A DNA stretch of 64,000 nucleotides from an uncultured Methylophaga sp. (GTDB lineage: Bacteria > Pseudomonadota > Gammaproteobacteria > Nitrosococcales > Methylophagaceae): the NCBI RefSeq assembly GCF_947259025.1, contig NZ_CAMYKO010000004.1, forward strand, positions 310,001 to 374,000. The letters are read 5' to 3'. Below the pieces are notes generated by a model that saw only the letters and a program-made list of their open reading frames with translations, ran no database searches and was not told the origin of the DNA. This document shows, piece by piece, positions 43,669-52,587 of the stretch. Position 1 is the stretch's first letter; the number at the start of each line of letters is the position of its first letter. The position numbers and the translations under genes were made by a program.

Positions 43669-43740
43669 ATGTGGACTAAACCAGAATACTCAGACATGCG
43701 TTTCGGTTTTGAAGTGACCATGTATATCTGCAACAGATAA
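43669..43740 (+). CDS. pqqA: PQQ precursor peptide PqqA
   Basis: This 23-residue peptide begins MWTKPEY and has the essential glutamate and tyrosine in EVTMY (E15, Y19), the pair that is cross-linked to build pyrroloquinoline quinone. It ends in the family-like YICNR. Length, the start MW-KP, the GFEVTMY core and the basic end all match PqqA. AGAGGTG precedes the ATG by 6 bases and a strong terminator follows, so it is its own transcription unit. The processing genes pqqBCDE are not in the window. PQQ is the cofactor of methanol and other quinoprotein dehydrogenases. Confidence 0.93.
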   Translation: MWTKPEYSDMRFGFEVTMYICNR

Positions 43741-43756
43741 TACAAGTATCGAACGT

Positions 43757-43787
43757 AAAAAAGCCCCGCTCAGCGGGGCTTTTTTTT
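43757..43787 (+). terminator. Intrinsic terminator after pqqA
   Basis: The hairpin AGCCCCGC-tca-GCGGGGCT is flanked by A-runs and a run of eight T, 21 bases after the pqqA stop. Confidence 0.92.
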
Positions 43788-43824
43788 GCCTGTCGTTGAT
43801 ACCGCCTCTGCGGTAATGCTTGAA

Positions 43825-44034
43825 CTAGACTTTAACGTTGATATTGTTACCGATGCTGGCTGAAGGCTGACTTGGTGTTGCCGCGCCCACTGCCGCCTGG
43901 ATCAGTTGCACACTGGCCTGACCTTGAGCCTTGGCAGCATCATTACTGAGTTTGAGTGCTGCCACTTCCTGCTGGGCGGCGATACGCTCTGCAGACAGTA
44001 TGGGTGAAACGTTTTGCGTTCTTTCAATATCCAT
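43825..44034 (-). CDS. YjfB-like putative motility peptide
   Basis: A 69-residue helical protein. MDIERTQNVSP starts it, QEVAALKLSNDAAKAQGQASVQLIQAA forms the core helix, and the end GNNINVKV resembles the YjfB family, which is annotated as putative motility protein in flagellated bacteria. ATG 44034 is chosen for its AAGAGGTG Shine-Dalgarno. No flagellar gene lies next to it. The family assignment is moderate. Confidence 0.6.
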   Translation of the reverse strand: MDIERTQNVSPILSAERIAAQQEVAALKLSNDAAKAQGQASVQLIQAAVGAATPSQPSASIGNNINVKV

Positions 44035-44235
44035 AAGCACACCTCTTAATTTGTCACCAGCATAATACAAACTGGCGCCGATGTGAAGCTAATCTATTGT
44101 CACGATTAGCATTTTTGTCTGAGTTTGCCTGATGCGGCTGGTGTTTTGAATAAAAGCATTAGAGAATGAAACTATACGGTAGCCATTCCGTCGTAAATTA
44201 CAGAGGCTTTAATCACTCCGCAGGGAATAGAAACC

Positions 44236-44568
44236 ATGGTCAAAACAGTTGATGAGCGTCATCAAGAGGCCCGCCTTGATCCCGGCACTTTGCCGCCATG
44301 CGAGAATGAGGCTGAATGCCGCAAAGCAGCACAGAGTGGAGAACCGCATGCACTGCTGGCGCTGGCACAGGCTTTGATTGACGACAGCATTGAGCATCAG
44401 GATCCGGACGAAGCACTCAAGCTGCTGGAGCGGGCGCGAAAGGCAGCCGGCAGCGATGCTGAGACGATCAATGAATGGGTCACGATTATCGAGGCCCGGG
44501 TTCATAAAAAGAAACATGAACTGGGGGAAGCCCAGCAACTGGAAATGATGCATAACGAAGATGCCTGA
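44236..44568 (+). CDS. Hypothetical helical protein
   Basis: A 110-residue acidic, all-helical protein. The stretch SGEPHALLALAQALIDDSIEHQDPDEALKLLERARKAAG looks like a single Sel1/TPR-type repeat. No signal peptide. It converges on the GMC/hydrolase gene with a 16-base gap. Function unknown. Confidence 0.6.
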   Translation: MVKTVDERHQEARLDPGTLPPCENEAECRKAAQSGEPHALLALAQALIDDSIEHQDPDEALKLLERARKAAGSDAETINEWVTIIEARVHKKKHELGEAQQLEMMHNEDA

Positions 44569-44584
44569 GCATCGCTGACTGACC

Positions 44585-47500
44585 TCAGGCCGTCTGCAAC
44601 AGATGCGCCAGTATCAACGGGTAGACATCGATATCGGCCTTATCACCGAAAATACAGTCTATGTGGGCATAAGCCGGAATCACATGCCGCTGGTACTGGC
44701 TGTTGCCAAAACGCTGGCACAAGCGGTTATAAGTTCGCTTGGTGCTCTCCGGCAGATAACATTCATTGTCTTCACCGGAAATAAACAGGATCGGCAGATT
44801 CAGCCTTTCCAGATGCGGCAGGTAGCTATCGTTGCCATCGCTATCGACCAGCTTGCCGGCCCGGCACATGGTAGCGAGATGGGCCAGGGTTTCGATATTG
44901 GCTTCAGCAAATAACTCATCCAGGTTGCTGTGCAACAGATGATTGAGTTGATCATGACGATACAGTGAGGCATACATAAAAGTGATGCGGTGACAGCTAT
45001 CGTTATGGCACTGGCCCTGGGCATTGGCCAAGGCATTGATATCCAGCGCTTTATGATAGAGGTCTGTTAGTAAAGAGCCCCCGTCATCAGGAGGATCGGC
45101 AGTGAGTGAGTCTACACCCAGCCGCTCCAGGAAAGAGGGTAAATGTAAGCCGGTTTTCAACGCTGTGGTGGTCGGCACCACGATATCGGTGGCAATTTGC
45201 GAACAGACAATACTGCGCACCCCTTCCAAACCTGCCAGCATCGACATAATGAAGGTGGTGGCCCCGTAGCAATGCACCAGCGCCTGTACAGTGTCGGCCC
45301 CAGTGATGAGTTTAATCTTGCTGATCGCCGCCGGGTAATCAAAGCGGGCCACCTGGTCGCCGTTGGATTGATGGGCTGCTGCCGGCAGCAGAATGCTGAC
45401 CCGATAATCCAGCAGCCAGACATCAAAGCCATTGGCCACCAGATACTCCACCAGATTTGTATCGATCATATCGGTTGAGAAGATACTGGAAGCCACCCCC
45501 AGCCCGTGAACCAGCATTACCGGGCCTTTCTGACCGCCCTGATAGCGGGTCAGTTTCAGCTCAACCCCGTCCTCGGTCAGCAGAGGATACACTTCCGGTG
45601 CCGGTGCCCGCAATGGCCTTTTCTTTCTGGGCAAAGTGGGAGTGTCGCTGTCGGGATTAAAAAACACCCCGCCATAGGTCTGGTAAAGCGTCCCGGCAAA
45701 GAAACGGCCGAAATCGGCGGTGGCCCTGAGCCGCTGCTCCCAGTTGTCGGCGCGGATGACTTCCAGCGTACTCATCTGCCGCAGTAAATCCACGGGTGCA
45801 ATGTGCAGCACGGCTTTGCCGACCAGAGAGCCGCTGTCGTCGGTGCCCCGGTAGAGGGTCACAAACAGCGTGGTGGTATCGGTCCAGACTTCGCTGATCC
45901 CCGGATCATTTTTGATCAGTTTGAAGCCATCAAAAAAATAGGCTTCACCGCTTTCTGCATGTAGCAGCATGCGGTAACGCATCTGACGGCTGTCGGGCGG
46001 TGAGTCGATGGACTGGAACAGGTTGAAATGACCGGCACTGACGGTCAAAGCCTTGTCTGACAGCGCCGGGCAATGAACACTGCCATTAATCCGGGCGGCA
46101 TGGGCCGGATCGTTGAGCATGTTTTGCAGATCATCACTGACAATGGTCAGGGTGAACTCCATCGGGTTATCGTCGGCCTGTCCGGCCAGCTCTGCCTGGT
46201 AGAAGCTTTGCAAATCATCCTGGTTATCGCTCAGCTTGGCAAAATGACCACGCATGGTCTCGGTAAAACGTAAGCCCATGGTCTGAGGGGGATGCGGTCG
46301 ATTTGGGGCAGAAGGCAGACTGTAATCAATAACCCAGCCGTTATCCCTGGCCATCAGCGCGCAGCAGCGCTCGGTCAGGGCGCTGATAGTGAACAAAGGG
46401 TTGACCGCAATCGAGGTGGGGATCACCGAGCCATCCGATACGTACAGATCGGAATAGACCGTATCATCCTGGCCCGTGAAGACCTGGCCCTTGTGATTGA
46501 CGACGCCCTCACTGGCATCGGCGGACATCGCACAGCCACCCAGCGGATGAACGGTGACCAGGCTGTTGTGAAACAGCGGTGACCATAGGGGATTTTCGAC
46601 ATAGCTGCCGCCCAGAGCCGTGGTGGCTTCGGTAAGCCGCTGGTGGGCATGAGCAAAGTTAGCCTGTGCGCCCAGATCGGGCCAGTCGATATTGACCCGG
46701 TCATGTTCCAGCGTGATGACGCCCTGTGCATCATCATGGCTCATCACCAGAAAGGTCTGGGTTTGATTGACAGCGCCGTGATAAGGGCCGCGCAAAATGC
46801 TCTGCCAGACATTGCCCTGTTCATCCAGGGCATCGTCATTATCCGTATCATCACCCAGCCATCCGGCAGCGCTGGCCAGTGCCGAAGGCAATGCCTGACC
46901 CAGCGCACCGGGTAAAGCGCCTTCCTCAATCACCATGCGCTGATGCTTGTCGGGGTGATGGCGCAGATCAATCAAGCCGGTAATGCAGGGGCCGACCGGG
47001 TTGAGCTCGCCCGGCGGCCGAGTGCCGAAGCCGACGCCATTGATCAGATCATCGCAGTTATAAGCAAAGCCCAGCATATCGCCGTTGCCGGTAAAGCCAT
47101 GACCCAGTTTGTCGGATAACGCCAAACCCTGTTCACGACTGCGCAGCAGAATCTCATTACTGCCCAGGGTGCCTGCCGCCAGCACCACTTTGCGGGCATC
47201 GACAAACATCAGCGGTGCATCAAAACGCTCACGGCCCATTTCCACAGGCTGGTAATACACCCGCCAGCCATCGGCTTTCTGCTGCAGATGATGCACGCTG
47301 GCCTGGCAAAAAATCTCGGCCCCATGATTCCAGGCATCGGGCAGGTAGTTCATCTGTGTGGTGTTTTTGGCGCCATAATTACAGCCGCTGACGCAGTCCC
47401 CGCAGTTGTTGCAGGGCAGTTGTTCGACACCGACATGGTTGACGCCGGCGGCAAAGCTGTCGAAATTGACATTGATGGGGGGCCGGGAAAAGTCGGCGCC

Positions 47501-48010
47501 CATGGCCTGTGCCGATTGGCGATGCGCTTTGAGTTTATTCAGTGGCGGATAGTCATCCGGATAAGGCGTCGGCTTGAGCATGTCGGCAGCCAACTCAAAG
47601 CCCTGCTGCAACAGGCCATCCTCATCATCGCGGATTTGCTGTGGCCAGGCCGGGTCGCTCAGGACTTCCGCTGTAGGCGGCAGCGACACATTGGCATTGA
47701 TTAGAGAGGTGCCGCCCAACCCACAACCGACCACCACATTCTGTTGTGCCTGAACATGAATATCATAGAGGCCGGTTTCATCACCCAGATGTTTGCCGGG
47801 CAGGTGAAACTGCATTTCCCTGAGCGCCTCGGCTTCGGTATCGGGAAACTCGCCCAGCAGAAATTCGCGGCCGCGTTCCAGCAGGCAGACGGTCTGACCG
47901 GCTCGCGCCAGTCTGGAAGCGGCAATGGCCCCGCCGTAGCCGGAGCCGATAACGATCACATCATAAGGATCAGATTGGATGTCTGAGAGATCGGAGGACA
48001 GGCGTTTCAT
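44585..48010 (-). CDS. GMC oxidoreductase/alpha-beta hydrolase fusion protein
   Basis: A 1141-residue multidomain protein. The N-terminal FAD-binding GMC/cholesterol-oxidase-like part (about 1-560) starts VIVIGSGYGGAIAASRLARAG and ends with HPLGGCAMSAD and SDGSVIPTSIAVNPLFTISAL. Near residues 200-212 it carries a ferredoxin-like cysteine cluster (CNNCGDCVSGC). A beta-rich middle part (about 570-800) resembles the accessory domain of such fusions. The C-terminal alpha/beta hydrolase (about 835-1141) has the oxyanion stretch VHGLG, an acid in SGEDNE and His in YAHIDC. The nucleophile elbow VHCYGA has Cys near residue 913 in place of Ser. The substrate is unknown. It lies 15 bases downstream of a PhoD-like phosphatase gene. 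Confidence 0.85.
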   Translation of the reverse strand: MKRLSSDLSDIQSDPYDVIVIGSGYGGAIAASRLARAGQTVCLLERGREFLLGEFPDTEAEALREMQFHLPGKHLGDETGLYDIHVQAQQNVVVGCGLGGTSLINANVSLPPTAEVLSDPAWPQQIRDDEDGLLQQGFELAADMLKPTPYPDDYPPLNKLKAHRQSAQAMGADFSRPPINVNFDSFAAGVNHVGVEQLPCNNCGDCVSGCNYGAKNTTQMNYLPDAWNHGAEIFCQASVHHLQQKADGWRVYYQPVEMGRERFDAPLMFVDARKVVLAAGTLGSNEILLRSREQGLALSDKLGHGFTGNGDMLGFAYNCDDLINGVGFGTRPPGELNPVGPCITGLIDLRHHPDKHQRMVIEEGALPGALGQALPSALASAAGWLGDDTDNDDALDEQGNVWQSILRGPYHGAVNQTQTFLVMSHDDAQGVITLEHDRVNIDWPDLGAQANFAHAHQRLTEATTALGGSYVENPLWSPLFHNSLVTVHPLGGCAMSADASEGVVNHKGQVFTGQDDTVYSDLYVSDGSVIPTSIAVNPLFTISALTERCCALMARDNGWVIDYSLPSAPNRPHPPQTMGLRFTETMRGHFAKLSDNQDDLQSFYQAELAGQADDNPMEFTLTIVSDDLQNMLNDPAHAARINGSVHCPALSDKALTVSAGHFNLFQSIDSPPDSRQMRYRMLLHAESGEAYFFDGFKLIKNDPGISEVWTDTTTLFVTLYRGTDDSGSLVGKAVLHIAPVDLLRQMSTLEVIRADNWEQRLRATADFGRFFAGTLYQTYGGVFFNPDSDTPTLPRKKRPLRAPAPEVYPLLTEDGVELKLTRYQGGQKGPVMLVHGLGVASSIFSTDMIDTNLVEYLVANGFDVWLLDYRVSILLPAAAHQSNGDQVARFDYPAAISKIKLITGADTVQALVHCYGATTFIMSMLAGLEGVRSIVCSQIATDIVVPTTTALKTGLHLPSFLERLGVDSLTADPPDDGGSLLTDLYHKALDINALANAQGQCHNDSCHRITFMYASLYRHDQLNHLLHSNLDELFAEANIETLAHLATMCRAGKLVDSDGNDSYLPHLERLNLPILFISGEDNECYLPESTKRTYNRLCQRFGNSQYQRHVIPAYAHIDCIFGDKADIDVYPLILAHLLQTA

Positions 48011-48025
48011 CGTGTCTCCCTTGCC

Positions 48026-49714
48026 TTACCAGGCTGCGAGTTTGAGCTGGGATTGTATCGGTCTGCCGGGCAGGCCGAACCAGCCGCCAGCTTCCAGGAT
48101 CTGACCTTTATTACTGAAAGTGGTGACCTGGATATGGTGACTCGCCGGATCAACATCAATCCGGCAGAAGTTATCTTCCTGGGTGAAGTTCCAGGCCCGG
48201 TAATCCATCTTGCAGACTTTGCCATCGGCGCTGAACTCGAAACTGTCTTCCTGACCTTCCGCCTTTGAGTCATGCACATAAGCTGACGGCTCGCCATCAG
48301 CAAAGGGAAAAGGCCAGTAGAGCGCGGAAGAGACAATGGAAAAGGCCCGGATTTTTTCGGCATCGGCAAAGCCGCTGAATGCTATTTCCGCCACATTGCT
48401 GCAGTGAATATCGCCGGACAGGAACACCACGTTCTGGATTTGATGCTCAATCAGTGTGCGCAAAATGGCCTCGCGGGTGTTGGGAAAAGCCGGCCAGGAA
48501 TCGCTGTCCTCTTTCCACTCAATCTTCTGTTTATCAGTCCCTTCGCGGCCAGTTCGGGCATCAATAGGACTGGGTGCAAACACGCTGGCGCTGACAATAA
48601 ACTTGGGCGCATTGCCGAATTTTTGCTGACTTTGTTTCAGCCAGAACAGCAGTAAATCCAGTTGGCTGGGTTCTTCTTCGGACAAGCTGGGCCGGCCCAG
48701 TAAATGGTTATCCCTGAGACTGTCACCCAGATCGCCCATATGTCGCTGAGTACGGGTATCCAGCACAAACAGCGGATAGCCACTACAGGCAAAATCATAA
48801 AACAGCCGGTCACCATAACAGGTCGGCCCATGGACCCACTGATAACTGCGATAGGCATTGATGGCCAGGTTGAATACACGGCGGCTGTCGGCACGGCGGA
48901 TCCGGTCCTGATGCCAGTTGTCCTCGATCTCATGATCATCGAGAATCATATAAGTCGGCACCTGCCGCAGCAGCTTACGCATATGCCGTGAACCGAAAGC
49001 CGAGTGATAGCGTTCCTGAAATTCCTCAAAAGTATCCGCCAGCCCCAGCGGTATATGGCGGTTGAGCATATCGGCATAAATCTGGTCACCGACCATCAGC
49101 AGCATATTCACCGGTGGCCGGCCGTCGCGGCCCTGCGCTTCAGCGAGCAGGGGCTCAAAGATGGCATCGGAATGACGGGTTTTCCACAATAAGCCTGGGT
49201 AACGGCAGGAGCCCAGCAAAAGACTGAGCGGCCGTTGCTCGTTGCCGACAGCAGGGAAGGTGGTGAAGCTGGCCTCGGAAAGCTCGGGGTCGAGCCGTTC
49301 CAGATCATTAAACCAGACCATGGCATCCGGCAGGCGCTCGGCCAGTGCATCATGCGGCATGCTGTCCAGTTCGGGGCTGGGATCATCAATATGCAAAGTG
49401 CCGACACGCACCGTGTAGTGGGTGTTGGGTTTTAGAGGAACAGGGCGGTTATCAGCAGGCTTGAGCCCCACTTCCTCGCCCAGCGTGAAAGTGCCGGTGC
49501 GGTCATATTCGCGTCGCAGCCGGAAGTAATAGACACGTTTTTTTCTGGGGCGGCGGTCGTTTTCATGGGTGATGGCAATCACCCCCACTGTGCGCCGGTG
49601 CGCATTGACATCTGCGCCTTCATCACCTGCCGCGCCACGAATCCAGATCCGTGACGTGGTATCGGTGGTATGACCCACAATCGGCCCCAATTGAGCCGGA
49701 CGAAGACTGCTCAT
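48026..49714 (-). CDS. PhoD-like metallophosphatase (alkaline phosphatase D family)
   Basis: A 562-residue protein with a PhoD N-terminal beta domain (GPIVGHTTDTTSRIWIRG) and a metallophosphoesterase core. The metal-binding motifs are MVGDQIYAD, LDDHEIEDNW and LSGDIHCSN. There is no obvious Tat or Sec signal peptide at the chosen start, unlike classical secreted PhoD, so it may be cytosolic. It forms an operon with the GMC/hydrolase fusion, suggesting joint work on a lipid or phosphoester substrate, which is inference. Confidence 0.87.
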   Translation of the reverse strand: MSSLRPAQLGPIVGHTTDTTSRIWIRGAAGDEGADVNAHRRTVGVIAITHENDRRPRKKRVYYFRLRREYDRTGTFTLGEEVGLKPADNRPVPLKPNTHYTVRVGTLHIDDPSPELDSMPHDALAERLPDAMVWFNDLERLDPELSEASFTTFPAVGNEQRPLSLLLGSCRYPGLLWKTRHSDAIFEPLLAEAQGRDGRPPVNMLLMVGDQIYADMLNRHIPLGLADTFEEFQERYHSAFGSRHMRKLLRQVPTYMILDDHEIEDNWHQDRIRRADSRRVFNLAINAYRSYQWVHGPTCYGDRLFYDFACSGYPLFVLDTRTQRHMGDLGDSLRDNHLLGRPSLSEEEPSQLDLLLFWLKQSQQKFGNAPKFIVSASVFAPSPIDARTGREGTDKQKIEWKEDSDSWPAFPNTREAILRTLIEHQIQNVVFLSGDIHCSNVAEIAFSGFADAEKIRAFSIVSSALYWPFPFADGEPSAYVHDSKAEGQEDSFEFSADGKVCKMDYRAWNFTQEDNFCRIDVDPASHHIQVTTFSNKGQILEAGGWFGLPGRPIQSQLKLAAW

Positions 49715-50091
49715 AACCCCTCCTTTCCCTGGCGACTGCCTGAGCTTGTCGTGACTAGCCTTAACTATGATCTATTTCAGTTTGGGGATCAATAAGATAC
49801 CTGAGTCATTATCAGCCAGCACTGAGCGCTTTTACCTTGGACCCGTTCGCAAAAGCCAGAAGCGAGCATGACGCAAGAGCGGGCGGCGGCGAACAGAGAG
49901 AGGGGACAAAAAGAAGCCAGGTAAAAACCTGACTTAATTTAACAATAGAAGGCGAGGTATGACCCTATGAAGCTGGATGCCTCAGTTATGTTATCGGTCT
50001 TTTTTTAAAAAACTGCAAGCCTTTTTTGAACCATGGCGATTTTTTGTGAAACGCATCGCAATCGGGCATCAAGCTACGATGCCGAATAAAT
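49715..50091. other. Intergenic region
   Basis: 377 bases between the PhoD-like gene start and the stop of a small secreted-protein gene. It should contain the promoter of the phoD-GMC operon. A GAAGGCGAGG stretch near 49949 is followed only by a three-codon frame. No RNA gene or clear terminator was recognised. Confidence 0.3.
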
Positions 50092-50388
50092 TCACTCTTG
50101 TTGCTGGCGGGAAGCCCGGCATTCCTCGTATACGGTTTCACTGAACTGCTTGGCAGCGAAGAACTGGGATTCATAGTCCTCTGCGATAGGCTCGGCATAG
50201 GCCCTCAGTAATAAACCACGCGAGAGGTTGCCGGGCGTGTCCTTGACCGCTTCGCTGATGGGCATGCCCTGCTGTCGCCAGCTCATAAATTGACTCGCTT
50301 TATTTTTCCAGCCATCGCAGTCCAGCGTTTGTTCAGCATGAGCCGCGGCAGAAAAAGAGACTAAAATCAGCATCAGTAAAAAGCGCAT
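50092..50388 (-). CDS. Small secreted hypothetical protein
   Basis: A 98-residue product with a clear signal peptide (MRFLLMLILVSFSAAAHA) and a mature part of about 80 residues. The mature part has two cysteines (in LDCDGW and YEECRAS) that could form a disulfide. No family recognised. Monocistronic on the minus strand. Confidence 0.7.
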   Translation of the reverse strand: MRFLLMLILVSFSAAAHAEQTLDCDGWKNKASQFMSWRQQGMPISEAVKDTPGNLSRGLLLRAYAEPIAEDYESQFFAAKQFSETVYEECRASRQQQE

Positions 50389-50781
50389 CGTTCTACCTCA
50401 ATTTATGTTTGATGTGTGAGTATTTCTCTGTCCGGGTGAAGAGTCTGTGAACCTGGCTTGGGGCTGTTTGACCAGAGCGACGGAGACGGACTTTTGCCGC
50501 TGTGAATTGGGTGAGCCCCCACCTCTGCGGTAAAGGCAACTGCGAGCCAAGCCTGTACTCGCATGCCTTTGGAACTATTGTCCGCGTATTTTTTCAAAAT
50601 TACGCTTGCTACACTTACTTATACAAAAGCTCTTTAAGCTGATGGCTGATAGGTTTATGAGCGACCGCTGAGCAGGCGAAATTTATGTTACTTTCATTTC
50701 AACATTGCCTGGCGGGCCGAAGTGAATGGAATATTCAAACATGATGGGTGAGATTGACGCAGAAAAAGAGGACATGCAGTC
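50389..50781. other. Intergenic region upstream of the eight-gene envelope cluster
   Basis: 393 bases between divergent genes, probably holding the promoter of the cluster. A 14-codon frame (50741-50785, MMGEIDAEKEDMQS) ends by ATGA overlap on the first gene of the cluster and might couple translation. A minus-strand frame at 50403-50597 has no recognisable product. Nothing else was seen. Confidence 0.35.
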
Positions 50782-51354
50782 ATGAAAACTGTTGTCTACC
50801 GCTGTAGATATGCGCTGAGTCTGGCACTGTTTATCGCCGGCTCCGTGCTTGCTGACGAGCCTTCATCAGATAAAACCACTGATGACTGCGAAGTCGTGGG
50901 CATCAACTACCAGGACAATCCGGAGCTGACCCGCGCAGAGAAACTGGCTCTGATGGAACAGGCCTTCTACGAATCACTAAAAAAATTCGAAGACTGTAAT
51001 TTGTCCATCAACGACAGTTCATCAGCAAACGGCAACGCCGCATCAGCCGCAGGCAGTGCGGGCGGTGAGTCTGCTGCCAGTGAGGCTATGCAGGGTACTG
51101 AGGCTGAAACTGAACAGGAAGCGGTCGCCGCCAGCGACGCCAGTTCAGCGGTGAGCAGTGAAGACAACAGCGAACAAGTGCTCAGTGGCCCGGCAGACAA
51201 TGGCAAGATCCCCGATGATATTCCGCCGGCTGAAAATGATGATGCCATTGCCGCCCAAATCCGCATTGCAGCTGAAGCCGAAACCGACCCCGAAGTCCGC
51301 AAAAAATTGTGGAATGAATACCGTAAATACAAAGGAATGAACGTTGAACATTGA
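50782..51354 (+). CDS. Secreted acidic low-complexity protein, first gene of the cluster
   Basis: A 190-residue product with a signal peptide (cleavage near VLA-DEPSSD) and a short conserved-looking block (DCEVVGINYQDNPELTRAEKLALMEQAFYESLKKFEDC) with two cysteines. A Ser/Ala/Glu-rich low-complexity stretch (about residues 78-140) follows, then a helical end. The low-complexity part suggests a flexible periplasmic linker. It starts a plus-strand run of eight genes, and its stop overlaps the next gene by 11 bases. Function unknown. Confidence 0.72.
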   Translation: MKTVVYRCRYALSLALFIAGSVLADEPSSDKTTDDCEVVGINYQDNPELTRAEKLALMEQAFYESLKKFEDCNLSINDSSSANGNAASAAGSAGGESAASEAMQGTEAETEQEAVAASDASSAVSSEDNSEQVLSGPADNGKIPDDIPPAENDDAIAAQIRIAAEAETDPEVRKKLWNEYRKYKGMNVEH

Positions 51355-52579
51355 TCGTTTCAGACAACCCTCCAAACTGCTGGTCTACCTGCTGATCATG
51401 ATGCATGCGCTGACCGCCTGCGTCGGTGGTCAGAGCAAGCCTTCAGCGACCGGGCCGCAGCTGGCTTCAAGCTTCGAAGAAGACAGTAGCGAAGTGGCCT
51501 ACACTGGCCCCAGGCTGGATGTCATTATTCCGGCCTTTTCCCCCGGCCTGTCGGAAGATGAAGCCAATTATGAAGAAGAAGGTATCTGGCCCGAACTGCG
51601 CCGCGCCGAAGCCAACCGCTTTGCCTATAAGCTGAAACAGGCACTGGAAAAAACCGGCAAGTTTGGCGCTGTGCGGGTCACGCCGGATAACACCGCTTCC
51701 GGCGATTTGTATGTGCTGGGAGAAATTATCGAATCCAATGGCATGGATCTGGAATTCGATATGGAAGTCGTGGATATCAGTGGCAAGCAGTGGCTGGATG
51801 AAAACATCGCACATGAAGTCACGGAAGGCTTTTACAAAAATCCCAGAAACGAGGGAGTCGACGCCTACGACCCGGCCTTTGAGGACGCCGCCAATCGGAT
51901 TGTGGCCGCCCTGCTGGAACAACAGCAGCGCCGTCTCGCCGAACTTAAACAGATTGCCGATCTGCGTTTCGGCGCCAGCTTTAATGAACAGGCTTTCCTG
52001 CCTTACCTCAACACGGATGCGCAGCCGATGACGCTTAATGCCATGCCCAGCGATGCCGACCCGCTGTTCCAGCGCGTGAAATCGGTGCGGGTTCGCGAGC
52101 AGTTGTTTATCGATAATCTGCAGCAGGATTACAGTGGTTTCAGTCAGCAGATGGAAGACAGCTATCTGGTCTGGCAAAAAGCCAGTTTTACTGAAATGCA
52201 GCTCAGAAAAGAAGCCAACACCAAAAGCTGGATGAAGATTGCCGGCGGTGTGCTGCTGGTCGCGGCCGCTATTGCGGCTGCCGCCTCCGGTGAGCCATAC
52301 GATAATAATATCGGTGCTGATATTGCCGCGGTGGCTGCCGGTGTTGGTGGCGCGGTGCTCATTAACAGCGGCTTCACCTCACGTGAGGAAGCCAAGATGC
52401 ATCAGGATGCCATTAATGAACTTGGGGAGTCGGTCAACCTGGAAATGTCGCCGCAGGTCATCAGCTTTGAGGAAAAAACGGTTGAACTTACCGGTGATGT
52501 CGAGGAACAGTTCCAGCAGTGGCGCGCCTTTATGTCACAAATGTATGAGCTCGAGGCCACCCCTGAAACCCAGCTGTAG
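51344..52579 (+). CDS. Lipoprotein with glycine-zipper-like hydrophobic segment
   Basis: A 411-residue product starting at TTG 51344, behind AAAGGA, with a lipoprotein signal ending in LTAC (Cys26). Residues 40-190 form an alpha/beta region with RFAYKLKQALEKTGKFGAVRVTP, reminiscent of CsgG/LpoB-like folds. A helical part follows, and near residues 300-350 are two Ala/Gly-rich hydrophobic stretches (GGVLLVAAAIAAAASG, AAVAAGVGGAVLINSG) that may insert in a membrane. It overlaps the preceding gene and sits 8 bases before the next. An outer-membrane component is the likely role, by inference. Confidence 0.7.
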   Translation: MNIDRFRQPSKLLVYLLIMMHALTACVGGQSKPSATGPQLASSFEEDSSEVAYTGPRLDVIIPAFSPGLSEDEANYEEEGIWPELRRAEANRFAYKLKQALEKTGKFGAVRVTPDNTASGDLYVLGEIIESNGMDLEFDMEVVDISGKQWLDENIAHEVTEGFYKNPRNEGVDAYDPAFEDAANRIVAALLEQQQRRLAELKQIADLRFGASFNEQAFLPYLNTDAQPMTLNAMPSDADPLFQRVKSVRVREQLFIDNLQQDYSGFSQQMEDSYLVWQKASFTEMQLRKEANTKSWMKIAGGVLLVAAAIAAAASGEPYDNNIGADIAAVAAGVGGAVLINSGFTSREEAKMHQDAINELGESVNLEMSPQVISFEEKTVELTGDVEEQFQQWRAFMSQMYELEATPETQL

Positions 52580-52587
52580 GTCAGCCC

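Noticed and set aside
44603-47986. Many plus-strand frames of 60-140 codons opposite the GMC/hydrolase gene
   Set aside because: Antisense frames in a long G+C-rich gene; none has a recognisable product, while the minus-strand frame carries domain motifs throughout.
49986-50198. 70-codon minus-strand frame
   Set aside because: It is the out-of-frame shadow of the small secreted protein at 50092-50388, which has a good signal peptide.
50403-50597. 64-codon minus-strand frame
   Set aside because: No signal peptide or motif, no Shine-Dalgarno, Pro/Ser-rich composition typical of non-coding sequence.
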